From Pacificimonas sp963710205 (GTDB taxonomy: Bacteria; Pseudomonadota; Alphaproteobacteria; Sphingomonadales; Sphingomonadaceae), in assembly GCA_963710205.1 (NCBI GenBank), contig CAVPZG010000005.1, forward strand, positions 434,001-498,000: DNA of 64,000 nt, given 5' to 3'. Of this stretch, positions 27,727 to 36,313 are shown piece by piece. Numbering within the stretch: the first letter of the stretch is position 1; the number at the start of each line of letters is the position of its first letter. A program made the position numbers and the translations under genes. The notes under the pieces are model-generated. The model did no database searches and had not been told where the DNA came from. It saw nothing but the letters and a program-made list of their open reading frames with translations.

Positions 27727-28410
27727 GTGACCGATCACACCGACACCAACCCGACTTCCAACGCCAGAATCTCCCTCAACGACGATTCCCGCGAATGGAC
27801 GCAGCGCACTGGCTTTTGCCCTCTTCCGCGCGACCATCCGCGCCGCTGGACGCCGGAGCGGCAGCGGCTGTTCATTGAAACGCTGTCGATCACGGGCTGC
27901 GTCAAGACCGCCGCCGACACGGCCGGGATGAGCCGGGAAAGCGCCTACCATCTTCGCCGCCGCACGGACGCGCGCGCCTTTGCCGAGGCGTGGGAGGATG
28001 CCATTCAGGCTGCCACGCAGATCCTCACTGATATTGCCTTCGATCGGGCCATCAATGGCTCCATCGAGCGGACATACAACGCGGACGGCGAGCTGGTGTC
28101 CGAACGCCACCGGACCAACGACCGCCTGCTGCAATTCCTGCTGCAGCACCACCGCTCGTCCCGCTATGGCCGCCTGCAGGGCGTCCAGCCCGTCAACGCG
28201 CAGGCTTTGGAGGACGAGCCCGTCCGCGTCCTTCCCGCCCGCAACAACGCCATCCGCCGCACGGCGGAGCGGGCAGGGGCCGCGCGTGCCGTCGGAGACG
28301 CCGCACCCTCTCCGGCGGATGCCAACCGTGCCTCCCGCCGCGCGGCAGAGGTCGAATCGCGGCAGGTCCGCCGCCGTCGGGAGCGACAGAAAACGTGCGG
28401 GAGGGTGTGA
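27727..28410 (+). CDS. Helix-turn-helix protein, terminase small subunit-like
   Basis: The 227-residue protein uses a GTG start. The first half carries RWTPERQRLFIETLSITGCV followed by KTAADTAGMSRESAYHLRRR (residues 38-78), a helix-turn-helix of the kind seen in phage terminase small subunits and in many free-standing sphingomonad proteins. The second half is basic and disordered, with several Arg-rich runs. No large terminase or other phage gene is adjacent. It probably binds DNA. It may be a domesticated remnant; the target is unknown. Confidence 0.65.
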   Translation: MTDHTDTNPTSNARISLNDDSREWTQRTGFCPLPRDHPRRWTPERQRLFIETLSITGCVKTAADTAGMSRESAYHLRRRTDARAFAEAWEDAIQAATQILTDIAFDRAINGSIERTYNADGELVSERHRTNDRLLQFLLQHHRSSRYGRLQGVQPVNAQALEDEPVRVLPARNNAIRRTAERAGAARAVGDAAPSPADANRASRRAAEVESRQVRRRRERQKTCGRV

Positions 28411-28522
28411 AGCCGTGTGAAGTGCGCGTGACGCTGCGCCGCTGCCTGCGCTCTCTTTGACGGTTGCGAAGGCCGCGCCCCTTGGTAAAGACGCGGCAGA
28501 CCGAATTTCAGGGGAATTGCCC

Positions 28523-28930
28523 ATGGCCACCCGGCCTCAAGTCACTGGCGCGCAAAGCCGCCCGCTCAGTCCGCATCTGTCCATCTGGCGCTGGCGCGTC
28601 CATACCGTCACGTCGATCATGCACCGCATCACCGGCGACGGCCTCGCCATCGTCGGCGGCATCCTGTTCACCTGGTGGCTGGTCAGCGCCGCCATGGGGG
28701 CGGAGGCCTATGGGGCCTTCCTCAAGGTGGCGACCGGCCCCGTTGGCATCATCGTCGGCATCGGCATGACCTGGGGCCTTTTCCAGCATGCCGCGTCCGG
28801 TATCCGCCATCTCGCGATGGATACGGGTGCGGGCTACGGCCTTGAAATTTCGAAGACAACGGCGACGATGACCTATGCGGTCTCGATCCTCGCCACTGCC
28901 GCCCTCTGGGCGTTCATCTTGCTGCGTTAG
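28523..28930 (+). CDS. sdhC: Succinate dehydrogenase cytochrome b556 subunit
   Basis: The 135-residue membrane subunit carries RPLSPHLSIWRWRVHTVTSI and MHRITG at the N terminus, matching the quinone-side SdhC motif, then three hydrophobic helices. The haem b ligand His is within FQHAASGIRHLAMDTG near residues 83-98. It anchors the SdhAB dimer and passes electrons to ubiquinone. I start at 28523 (MATRPQ), with GGGGAA upstream, rather than at 28457. It heads sdhCDA. Confidence 0.93.
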   Translation: MATRPQVTGAQSRPLSPHLSIWRWRVHTVTSIMHRITGDGLAIVGGILFTWWLVSAAMGAEAYGAFLKVATGPVGIIVGIGMTWGLFQHAASGIRHLAMDTGAGYGLEISKTTATMTYAVSILATAALWAFILLR

Positions 28931-28938
28931 GACCGGAT

Positions 28939-29322
28939 ATGGCTGTTGAAAGAGGCACTGCGCTTGGCAAGGTTCGCGGGCTTGGCTCCGCCAAGGAGGG
29001 CGTCCACCACTGGTGGCTGCAGCGGCTGACCGCCGTTGGCAATTTGCTCCTCCTGACCTGGTTCGTCGCCTCGCTGGTGACGCTCCCCAATCTCGCGCAT
29101 TTCACCATGGTCGAATGGATCGCGCAGCCGCTGGTCGCCGTGCCGCTGATGCTCCTCGTCGTCAGCATGTTCTGGCATCTGCGCCTCGGCCTGCAGGTCC
29201 TTATCGAGGATTATGTCGATGGCGGTGCGCGTTTGGCCGCATTGCTGCTCCTTAACGGCTTTGCCATTGCGGGCGGCGCACTTTCGCTTTTCTCCATTTT
29301 GACCATCGCGTTCTCCGCGTAG
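28939..29322 (+). CDS. sdhD: Succinate dehydrogenase hydrophobic membrane anchor subunit
   Basis: A 127-residue protein with three predicted membrane helices (about 32-52, 60-85 and 100-122). The N-terminal part GLGSAKEGVHHWWLQRLTAV is typical of alphaproteobacterial SdhD, and FWHLRLGLQVLIEDYV near 76-91 carries the conserved His and Asp-Tyr of the quinone and haem region. It begins eight bases after sdhC and ends twelve bases before sdhA, so the three form one operon. Confidence 0.93.
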   Translation: MAVERGTALGKVRGLGSAKEGVHHWWLQRLTAVGNLLLLTWFVASLVTLPNLAHFTMVEWIAQPLVAVPLMLLVVSMFWHLRLGLQVLIEDYVDGGARLAALLLLNGFAIAGGALSLFSILTIAFSA

Positions 29323-29334
29323 GAAATTCCCGAC

Positions 29335-31125
29335 ATGACCGAAGCCTATCCCGTAATTGACCACACTTATGACGCCGTCGTCGTCGGCGCTGGCGGCTCC
29401 GGCCTGCGCGCCGCCATGGGCATCGCCGAAACGGGGCTGAAGACCGCCTGCATCACAAAGGTGTTCCCCACCCGCTCGCACACCGTCGCCGCACAGGGCG
29501 GCATCGCCGCTTCGCTCGGCAATATGGGCGACGACCACTGGACCTGGCACATGTACGACACCGTCAAGGGGTCGGACTGGCTGGGCGATCAGGACGCCAT
29601 CGAATATCTCTGCCGGGAGGCGCCCGCCGCCGTTTACGAGCTTGAACATTACGGCGTTCCCTTCAGCCGTACCGAGGAGGGCAAGATCTACCAGCGCGCC
29701 TTTGGCGGCATGACGCAGAATATGGGCGAGGGGCCGGCCGCGCAGCGCACCTGTGCCGCCGCCGACCGGACCGGCCATGCCATGCTGCACGCGCTCTACC
29801 AGCAGAGCCTGCGCTACGACACGGACTTCTTCATCGAATATTTCGCGCTCGACCTCATCATGGATGCGGAGGGTGTCTGCCGCGGCGTCATCGCCATGGA
29901 AATGGAAACCGGGCAGATCCACCGCTTCCGCGCGCACCAGACCGTGCTTGCGACGGGCGGCTACGGCCGCGCCTATTTCAGCGCCACCTCCGCGCACACC
30001 TGCACCGGCGACGGCGGCGGCATGGTCATGCGCGCCGGCCTTCCCATGCAGGACATGGAATTCGTCCAGTTCCACCCCACCGGCGTTTACGGCGCGGGCG
30101 TGCTCATCACGGAGGGCGCGCGCGGCGAGGGCGGCTATCTGACCAATTCGGAAGGCGAGCGGTTCATGGAACGCTACGCCCCGTCCGCAAAGGATCTCGC
30201 CAGCCGCGACGTCGTTTCCCGCTCAATGGCGATGGAAATGCGCGAGGGGCGCGGCGTCGGGGCGGAGGGCGATCACATCTTCCTGCATCTCGACCATATC
30301 GCACCTGAGACGCTGGCTGAACGTCTGCCCGGAATATCCGAAACCGCAAAGATTTTTGCGGGTGTCGATGTCAACAAGGCACCGATTCCGGTCACGCCGA
30401 CCGTCCACTACAACATGGGCGGAATCCCCACCAATTATCACGGCGAAGTCGTCACGAAGCGCGACGGCGACCCCGACGCGGTCGTCCCCGGCCTGTTCGC
30501 TGTCGGCGAAGCGGGCTGCGTCTCCGTCCACGGCGCGAACCGCCTCGGCTCCAACAGCCTCATCGACCTGGTCGTCTTTGGACGCGGCGCCGCCCACCGC
30601 ATTCACGAGATCACGAAGCCCGGCACCAGCCACGGCAACATCGACAAGTCCGCCGACGACAAGGCGCTCACCCGTCTCGACGGCTTCCGCAATGCGAAGG
30701 GCGGTTCGCCCACGGCCGAAATCCGCCTTGCCATGCAGAAGACCATGCAGTCGAACGCCGCCGTCTTCCGCACCACGGAAATCCTCGAGGAGGGCAAGCA
30801 GAAGATCAACGCCGTCTACCAGCGCATGGCGGACATCGCGATCACCGACCGCAGCCTCATCTGGAACACCGACCTTATCGAGACGCTGGAACTCGACAAC
30901 ATGATCGGCCAGGCCGTCCTGACGCTCGGCATGGCGGCGAACCGCACGGAATCACGCGGCGCGCACATGCAGGAGGATTATCCGGACCGCAATGATGACG
31001 AATGGATGGTGCACAGCCTGGGCTGGTTCCGCGACGGCCAGACCGAACTCGATACCCGCCCCGTCCACAGCTACACGCTCAGCGACGCCATCGACTATAT
31101 CAAGCCGAAAAAGCGCGTTTACTGA
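29335..31125 (+). CDS. sdhA: Succinate dehydrogenase flavoprotein subunit
   Basis: The 596-residue catalytic subunit oxidises succinate to fumarate. The FAD-binding start is AVVVGAGGSGLRAAMG near residue 14. FAD is attached covalently to His49 in PTRSHTVAAQGG. The active site includes FVQFHPTGVYGAG near 242 and the Arg of the SRDVVSRS region near 288; NYHGEV and HGANRLGSNSLIDLVVFG follow. Length is normal for the family. It is the last gene of sdhCDA; its partner sdhB lies 5.2 kb downstream beyond unrelated genes. Confidence 0.97.
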   Translation: MTEAYPVIDHTYDAVVVGAGGSGLRAAMGIAETGLKTACITKVFPTRSHTVAAQGGIAASLGNMGDDHWTWHMYDTVKGSDWLGDQDAIEYLCREAPAAVYELEHYGVPFSRTEEGKIYQRAFGGMTQNMGEGPAAQRTCAAADRTGHAMLHALYQQSLRYDTDFFIEYFALDLIMDAEGVCRGVIAMEMETGQIHRFRAHQTVLATGGYGRAYFSATSAHTCTGDGGGMVMRAGLPMQDMEFVQFHPTGVYGAGVLITEGARGEGGYLTNSEGERFMERYAPSAKDLASRDVVSRSMAMEMREGRGVGAEGDHIFLHLDHIAPETLAERLPGISETAKIFAGVDVNKAPIPVTPTVHYNMGGIPTNYHGEVVTKRDGDPDAVVPGLFAVGEAGCVSVHGANRLGSNSLIDLVVFGRGAAHRIHEITKPGTSHGNIDKSADDKALTRLDGFRNAKGGSPTAEIRLAMQKTMQSNAAVFRTTEILEEGKQKINAVYQRMADIAITDRSLIWNTDLIETLELDNMIGQAVLTLGMAANRTESRGAHMQEDYPDRNDDEWMVHSLGWFRDGQTELDTRPVHSYTLSDAIDYIKPKKRVY

Positions 31126-31665
31126 TCAGTCTTCGCTGTCCTCGTTCTCGTCCTCGTCCGGCATCTGGACGGGAACCTGGCAGCCCTTTTCGACGGCGCG
31201 GCCCTTCAGATAGGACCGCCGCGCCACGCCGATCAGGGTGGCGGCGCGGAATTCTCGTTCGTTTTCCGCGCTGCCGGTGATCTCGCGCACGACGCCGCGG
31301 AACGGCAGCAGCAGCCCCGCGCCCATCTTGCCCGCCAGCCGCAGCGCGCCGTTCGCGCGTTTCTCGGCACGGCTGGGATCCTCGACATCGACGTCAAAAT
31401 CCGGTCCAAGTGCCTTGTTCAGTTCAATGATTTCGACACTCAGGCGGGCGCAGCTTGGATTCGCCTCAATCTCATAGGGGTCGTCCAGGATGCGCGCGAC
31501 CTGCGGCTGGATCTTGGGCTTGATCAGGCCGACATCGTTGAGCGGCTGCATCGCCGCATCCCGCACGGTCTGTCCGGTCGATCCATCCCGCGCCGACCGG
31601 TTTATGGCGCAGCCCTGAACCAGCAAAGCTGCGGAAACGGCGGCGATAATGGCATATGTTTTCAT
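31126..31665 (-). CDS. Predicted lipoprotein of unknown function
   Basis: A 179-residue protein with a lipoprotein signal (ALLVQGC, lipidated Cys19). The middle contains INRSARDGSTGQTVRDAAMQ and PSCARLSVEIIELNKALGPD, a pattern seen in conserved hypothetical proteins of Sphingomonadales. A hydrophobic Gly-rich segment (about 112-125) might sit in the membrane. The end is very acidic. It is convergent with sdhA, the two stops being adjacent. Function is not recognised. Confidence 0.75.
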   Translation of the reverse strand: MKTYAIIAAVSAALLVQGCAINRSARDGSTGQTVRDAAMQPLNDVGLIKPKIQPQVARILDDPYEIEANPSCARLSVEIIELNKALGPDFDVDVEDPSRAEKRANGALRLAGKMGAGLLLPFRGVVREITGSAENEREFRAATLIGVARRSYLKGRAVEKGCQVPVQMPDEDENEDSED

Positions 31666-31765
31666 GCCGCTATTCTAGTACGGCGGAAAGGAAAGTCGAT
31701 GGATCCTTTCGCCTTGTCGTAACTTGGGCTTTCCCATCCTTCCTTCGCGCATTAGCTCCCGCAGC

Positions 31766-32551
31766 ATGTCACGACCCCGTTCCACCGTCAGCGCGCTGCT
31801 GCTGGCCGGCTCCCGCCCAAAGGCGGACGAGCGCGGCCTTGGCCGGGGTGACCTGCCAAAGGCGCTTCTCGAGGTGGATGGCGAACCGATGATCGCCCGC
31901 GTCGCCCGCAACCTTCTGGCAAGCGAGCGTGTCGGCGACATCCGCATCGTCGCTCAGGATGCCGCGGCCCTCATCGCCCGTGCCGGAATAGACACGGCGC
32001 GCGTCCTGCCCGGCACTGGCGGCGCTTCGGCCAGTCTTGCTGTCAACGATGCTCTCGGCAAGGACTGGCCCTATCTCGTCGTCACTGCGGACCATGCCCT
32101 CCTGACGCCCGCCATCATCGAGGAATTTGCCGGACGTGCCCTGCAGAGCGGCGCCGACCTCTGTGTAGGCGTCGTGTCCCGGGATGTGCTGCAGGCGCGG
32201 TTTCCGCACTCCCGGCGGACCTGGCTGAAATTTCGGGGCGGGGCCTATACCGGCGCGAATCTGTTCTTTCTCGCCAATGACCGGGTTCGCGGCGCTCTGG
32301 AGATATGGAAGACGGTCGAGCAGCAGCGCAAGAAGGGCAGGGCGATTGTGGGCGCCTTTGGCCCGCTGCTGCTGGCAGGCGCGGGCCTTCGCCTGCTGAC
32401 GCTCGATCAGGCGATTGCCGCGGCGGGCCGAAAGGTCGGCTGCACGGCGGCGGCCATTTCGCTCAGCGAGGCCGAGGCTGCCATCGACGTCGATACACAG
32501 GAGGACCTCATTCTGGTTGAACGGATATTGCGAATGCGTAGGGAACCATAG
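31766..32551 (+). CDS. MobA-like nucleotidyltransferase domain protein
   Basis: The 261-residue protein has a Rossmann-like NTP-transferase fold. The start is SALLLAGSRP, with a Lys a little later in LPKALLEVDGEPMIARVARN, corresponding to the nucleotide-binding loop and conserved Lys. The metal-binding Asp is probably in LVVTADHALLTP near residue 102. The loop is atypical (LAGSRPKADERG instead of LAGGxSxRMG), so this is not molybdenum cofactor MobA but a relative that may transfer a nucleotide to a phosphorylated sugar or alcohol. It ends two bases before the next gene. I start at the Met at 31766. Confidence 0.72.
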   Translation: MSRPRSTVSALLLAGSRPKADERGLGRGDLPKALLEVDGEPMIARVARNLLASERVGDIRIVAQDAAALIARAGIDTARVLPGTGGASASLAVNDALGKDWPYLVVTADHALLTPAIIEEFAGRALQSGADLCVGVVSRDVLQARFPHSRRTWLKFRGGAYTGANLFFLANDRVRGALEIWKTVEQQRKKGRAIVGAFGPLLLAGAGLRLLTLDQAIAAAGRKVGCTAAAISLSEAEAAIDVDTQEDLILVERILRMRREP

Positions 32552-32553
32552 TC

Positions 32554-33300
32554 ATGACCAGCAGAGCCATCATCCTGAGCGCGGGACAGGGCAGCCGCCT
32601 GTTGCCGCTGACCGAAGACCGCCCGAAATGCCTTATCGACTTCAACGGGCGCACGCTGCTTGGCTGGCAGCTCGATGTGCTTATCGCCAATGGCGTGACG
32701 AACATTCACATTGTGACAGGTTTCCGCGCCGACATGATCGATGCTGAACTCGCGGGCCGCAGCGATCCTGACGGCATCGAGATCGGGACGGTTTTCAACC
32801 CCTTTTACAATGTCGCCGACAATCTGGGTTCGGTCTGGCTGGCACGTCATTTGATGGACCGCGATTTCCTGATTTTGAATGGAGACACGCTCGTCTCCAA
32901 GGCGCTGGTGGCCGACGTCCTCGCCGCGCCGACCGCGCCGATCCGCGTCACCGTCGATGTAAAGGACGGTTATGACAGCGACGACATGCGCGTGGAACTG
33001 GACGGCGACCGGCTGCTCGATATCGGCAAACGCCTGCCCGTTGCGCGCAGCCATGCGGAATCCATCGGCCTGCTGCATTTTCGCGGGCAGGGCCCGGCGC
33101 TGTTCAGGGCGCAGGTCGAGGAGATGATGTCGACCGACGAAGGTCTCAGGAACTGGTATCTGCGCGCGATCCACTATCTTGCGAGGGACGATGCCAATCC
33201 GGTCATGGTGACACGGATCGTCGGTCATGAGTGGGGCGAGGTCGATTTCCCGCGCGATGTGGATACCGGCCGCGCCCTGACGGAAAGCTGGAAGCTCTAG
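32554..33300 (+). CDS. Sugar- or alcohol-phosphate nucleotidyltransferase (LicC/IPCT-like)
   Basis: A 248-residue protein with RAIILSAGQGSRLLPLTEDR at the start, the nucleotide-binding signature of NDP-sugar pyrophosphorylases, and RPKCLIDFNGRTLL with the conserved Lys. The metal-binding Asp is in FLILNGDTLV near residue 110, and the second is in GEVDFPRDVD near 232. The closest functional groups by motif are the phosphocholine and inositol-phosphate cytidylyltransferases, which make CDP-alcohols. The CDP-alcohol phosphotransferase gene 0.4 kb away fits that reading. The substrate is unproven. Confidence 0.82.
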   Translation: MTSRAIILSAGQGSRLLPLTEDRPKCLIDFNGRTLLGWQLDVLIANGVTNIHIVTGFRADMIDAELAGRSDPDGIEIGTVFNPFYNVADNLGSVWLARHLMDRDFLILNGDTLVSKALVADVLAAPTAPIRVTVDVKDGYDSDDMRVELDGDRLLDIGKRLPVARSHAESIGLLHFRGQGPALFRAQVEEMMSTDEGLRNWYLRAIHYLARDDANPVMVTRIVGHEWGEVDFPRDVDTGRALTESWKL

Positions 33301-33310
33301 GGTCGAGATT

Positions 33311-33742
33311 CTATCGCGGCCAGACCGCCTTCAGATCAGTCACGAGCGTCTTTGTCATTGCGTCCGTCAATTTGATGGCCTCACCCAGCGCGGGAAGCGC
33401 GGGCCATCCCGCATCCCTGTAATCAGTGCCGTCATGCGCGCGCACGCCCTCATAGCGCGGAACGACATGATAATGCACATGAGGGTCGACCATCATCAGC
33501 ATGAGATAATTCAGCTTTTCAAATTCCACGAAGCGCGTCAGCGCCGCATCGATATCCGCGCTAATGCGCGACAGATCCGCAAATGCCTCCTCCGGCAAAT
33601 CGGCCAGCGCCGTCGCATCACTCCTGGCCGCCAGGACCAGACTGCCCAACGTCGGCTGGGCAGGCCTAAGGAGGACAAGCCAGTGCCGGTATTCGCGGAC
33701 CAGCGTTGCTGGATATCCGAATTTTCTGATGGTCTCATTCAT
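33311..33742 (-). CDS. HIT-family hydrolase or nucleotidyl transferase
   Basis: A 143-residue protein with the histidine triad H88-V-H90-Y-H92-V-V in DPHVHYHVVPRY. HIT proteins hydrolyse or transfer nucleoside monophosphates through a His-NMP intermediate. The start overlaps the stop of the CDP-alcohol phosphotransferase by four bases, so they are co-translated. In this setting it may recycle or transfer the NMP released by the neighbouring enzymes, which is inference. Confidence 0.85.
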   Translation of the reverse strand: MNETIRKFGYPATLVREYRHWLVLLRPAQPTLGSLVLAARSDATALADLPEEAFADLSRISADIDAALTRFVEFEKLNYLMLMMVDPHVHYHVVPRYEGVRAHDGTDYRDAGWPALPALGEAIKLTDAMTKTLVTDLKAVWPR

Positions 33743-34809
33743 GTGGTTTTCGCCCCGTCACCGACAAGCCAGCTCGTCAGCATCTCGCCGCTTCGCGTGC
33801 GGGAAACCGCCTGACAGAGCCGGATGAAATGCACCACCAGCGATATTCCCGTCCAGATGGTTATCCCCCACAGGCCCAGGTCCGGACGACCGAACAGCAG
33901 GCTGACGAACAGGATGACCATGTTCGGATTGCGCCGCGCCGTGATCAGCCGGAACCGCGTATCGAACCGCTCCCAGACGTGAATGTGCATCTTGGCGGCA
34001 TGAATGAACCAGCCCTCGATCAGCCGCTGCAGCACATAGCCCGCGACCAGCGCCGCGATCAGGCCCCAGAACAGGGCAGGGGCCATGACAAAGCCCGCTG
34101 CGCCCAGCCCCGCGCCCCAGGCCCACCACCAGAAGGGCGGGTGTACCAGATCGATACCGTGATCGAAGATGTTGCCCCACCAGCTCGACGTGATCGTGCA
34201 GCGCGCCAGCTTCCCGTCGACGGTATCCAGCACCATGAAGACGAGTGCGGTGGCCATCCCGGTCCAGTACCATCCCGCCATCCACAGAAAGAATGTGGCG
34301 ACGCAAAGGACCGCGCCGATCGCCGTCACCATATTCGGTGTCATGCCGATGCGCGCGGCGAACCGGGTAAGAACCAGCGCCCATTCCGGCCACAGATACT
34401 TGGTCAGGATGTCTGTAACGCCCTTATAGGCCGCGAAATAGCTGGCCCGCTCCAGCGTGCGGACCTTGTCCGGCGTCAGGCGGTCGACAAATGGCCGCTC
34501 CTGCTTGCGAAGTTCATGGTTATAGATGCTCAGGCCGTCCTCATAGGCAAGCCGGCGCTCCGGCGCGCCGCGATGAGCGATAACCACATCACCGCCCAGC
34601 GTCAGCGCCGCGCCGGGCCGGGCCGCGATATAGGCATACCATTGGGGGTCGAACGCAAAGCGGCGGTCGATTTCCATATGATGACCGGCGGGCAGCGGTC
34701 CGTTGGCGCTCGCATGTTTCGCCGCGATACGCCTGGCCCGCTCTTCCGCGCTCAGGCCCCACAGTTTCACGCTGTTGTCGCCTGTAAATTCTAGGCTGTC
34801 GGTAATCAT
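33739..34809 (-). CDS. CDP-alcohol phosphotransferase family protein with N-terminal extension
   Basis: The C-terminal two thirds of this 356-residue protein are membrane-embedded, with five or six hydrophobic helices. The class signature D-G-x2-A-R-x8-G-x3-D-x3-D is complete in DTVDGKLARCTITSSWWGNI and the following FDHGID, near residues 195-220. It swaps CMP of a CDP-alcohol for another alcohol, as in phosphatidylinositol-phosphate or di-myo-inositol-phosphate synthesis. The first 110 residues are soluble and unassigned (SVKLWGLSAEERARRIAAKH and onward). They may be a remnant of the nucleotidyltransferase half of fused IPCT/DIPPS enzymes. It is divergent from the flippase gene. Confidence 0.85.
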   Translation of the reverse strand: MITDSLEFTGDNSVKLWGLSAEERARRIAAKHASANGPLPAGHHMEIDRRFAFDPQWYAYIAARPGAALTLGGDVVIAHRGAPERRLAYEDGLSIYNHELRKQERPFVDRLTPDKVRTLERASYFAAYKGVTDILTKYLWPEWALVLTRFAARIGMTPNMVTAIGAVLCVATFFLWMAGWYWTGMATALVFMVLDTVDGKLARCTITSSWWGNIFDHGIDLVHPPFWWWAWGAGLGAAGFVMAPALFWGLIAALVAGYVLQRLIEGWFIHAAKMHIHVWERFDTRFRLITARRNPNMVILFVSLLFGRPDLGLWGITIWTGISLVVHFIRLCQAVSRTRSGEMLTSWLVGDGAKTT

Positions 34810-34900
34810 ATCGAACCTGTCATCGTCATGCTTTCGGCGTTCCTATCGCTGCGCGGCGGTGTAGCCAAGCGCAGCCCGTATCGGCTAACGCCCCCGCAAC

Positions 34901-36220
34901 ATGAGCGCCGATCAGGATAACACACAAAGAAGCGGCAGCATGGGTGCGCTTGCGAGCAATTTTGCCTGGCTGCTGGGCGGTCGCGGCGTCGCAGCCCTGT
35001 TCAGCCTGATCTATCTTGCGATTCTGACCCGAACCCTTGGTACGGAGGGCTTCGGGCAATTTTCCCTTGTCATCGGCACGGCGCAGGCCGTGACGGCTTT
35101 CGTCGGCTTCCAGACCTGGCAGATTGTCGTCCGGCACGGCATGGAGCGCCTTCGTGCGGGCCGGGAGGGGGCGCTGGTTGGCCTCCTCAAATATTGTATC
35201 GTCCTCGATATCGCTGGCGCGCTTGTCGGTGTCGTCCTCGCCCTGATCGTGATCTTCAGCCTTGCCCCGGTTTTCGGCTGGTCCGACGAGCTGACACGCT
35301 ACGCCCTGATTTTCTCCGCGGCATCCCTGATTTCCGTCCGTTCGACCCCGGCGGGCATATTGCGGCTTTACGACCGCTTCGCGCTGGCTGCGAATGTCGA
35401 GGCGGCGCTGACGGGAGCGCGACTGGTCGCGGCGACGATCGTCTGGCTGACCAGTCCGGGCATTGCCGCCTTCATATTCGCATGGGCGGCATCGGAACTC
35501 TTTGCCGCTGCCCTGTCCTGGTCGCTGGCATGGCGAACGTCCCGGCATCTGAACTGGCGTGCCAGAAAGGCGCAGCCGCTGGAGACGCTCAGGGAAACGC
35601 CCGGCCTGGCCCGCTTCACCGTGGCGACGAACATGGCCCAGACGGTCGGGCTTGCCGGCAGGCAGGTGCCTGTTCTTCTGACGGGGCTGTTTGTCGGGCC
35701 GGCTGCGGCGGGCGGGTTCCAGATCGCCCTGCAGCTTGGCCACGCGCTCACCAAGGTGGGATCGCTCGCGGTCCAGACCCTGCTTCCCGAAATGATGCGG
35801 TCAAAGACCTTCTCGGCGGCGGGCGACGGGTTTGCGAAACTGGTGAAAGGGTCGCTGAAGGTCGGCGCGGTTGCGGGACTCACCGTCCTCCTGATCGTCA
35901 TTCTGCTTGGCAAGGCTGCGCTTGGCGCGATTGCCGGGCCCGATTTTGTCAGCGCCTATCCCCTGCTCGTCATCATCGCCCTCGCGTCGGCCATCAATCT
36001 GGCCGCCGTGCCGCTCGAGCCTGCGCTTTACGCGGGCGGCGGGGAAAATGCGGCACTGAAGGTGCGCGTCGTCACGACGATCCTGTCCGTCGCGGCCATG
36101 CTGATCCTGGGCGCGCAAAGCGGCGCGACAGGGATTGCGCTGGCCGTCCTCGGCGCGGCCATTCTGGGAACGCTTTTCATGGCGGTCTCGCTGAAAACCA
36201 ACCTGCGGGCGAACCTCTGA
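34901..36220 (+). CDS. Flippase-like polysaccharide biosynthesis protein (MOP superfamily)
   Basis: A 439-residue protein with about twelve hydrophobic segments. The N terminus NFAWLLGGRGVAALFSLIYLA and the following TRTLGTEGFGQFSLVIG are typical of Wzx-like flippases, which move lipid-linked sugars across the inner membrane. It is transcribed divergently from the CDP-alcohol phosphotransferase. It may flip the product of the neighbouring enzymes. It ends 93 bases before sdhB but is unlikely to be functionally linked to it. Confidence 0.88.
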   Translation: MSADQDNTQRSGSMGALASNFAWLLGGRGVAALFSLIYLAILTRTLGTEGFGQFSLVIGTAQAVTAFVGFQTWQIVVRHGMERLRAGREGALVGLLKYCIVLDIAGALVGVVLALIVIFSLAPVFGWSDELTRYALIFSAASLISVRSTPAGILRLYDRFALAANVEAALTGARLVAATIVWLTSPGIAAFIFAWAASELFAAALSWSLAWRTSRHLNWRARKAQPLETLRETPGLARFTVATNMAQTVGLAGRQVPVLLTGLFVGPAAAGGFQIALQLGHALTKVGSLAVQTLLPEMMRSKTFSAAGDGFAKLVKGSLKVGAVAGLTVLLIVILLGKAALGAIAGPDFVSAYPLLVIIALASAINLAAVPLEPALYAGGGENAALKVRVVTTILSVAAMLILGAQSGATGIALAVLGAAILGTLFMAVSLKTNLRANL

Positions 36221-36313
36221 CCGCCATTTCAGCGCAGCGGCGACAAAAGGGCGCGTGACGGCGCGCGTGCAAGGCGCTATCGCCGCATCAGACACGTAAT
36301 CAGAGGGTTTCCG

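Noticed and set aside
27727..28410. Prophage marker, because of the terminase small subunit-like domain
   Set aside because: No other phage gene, attachment repeat or integrase is nearby; free-standing proteins of this kind are common in related bacteria.
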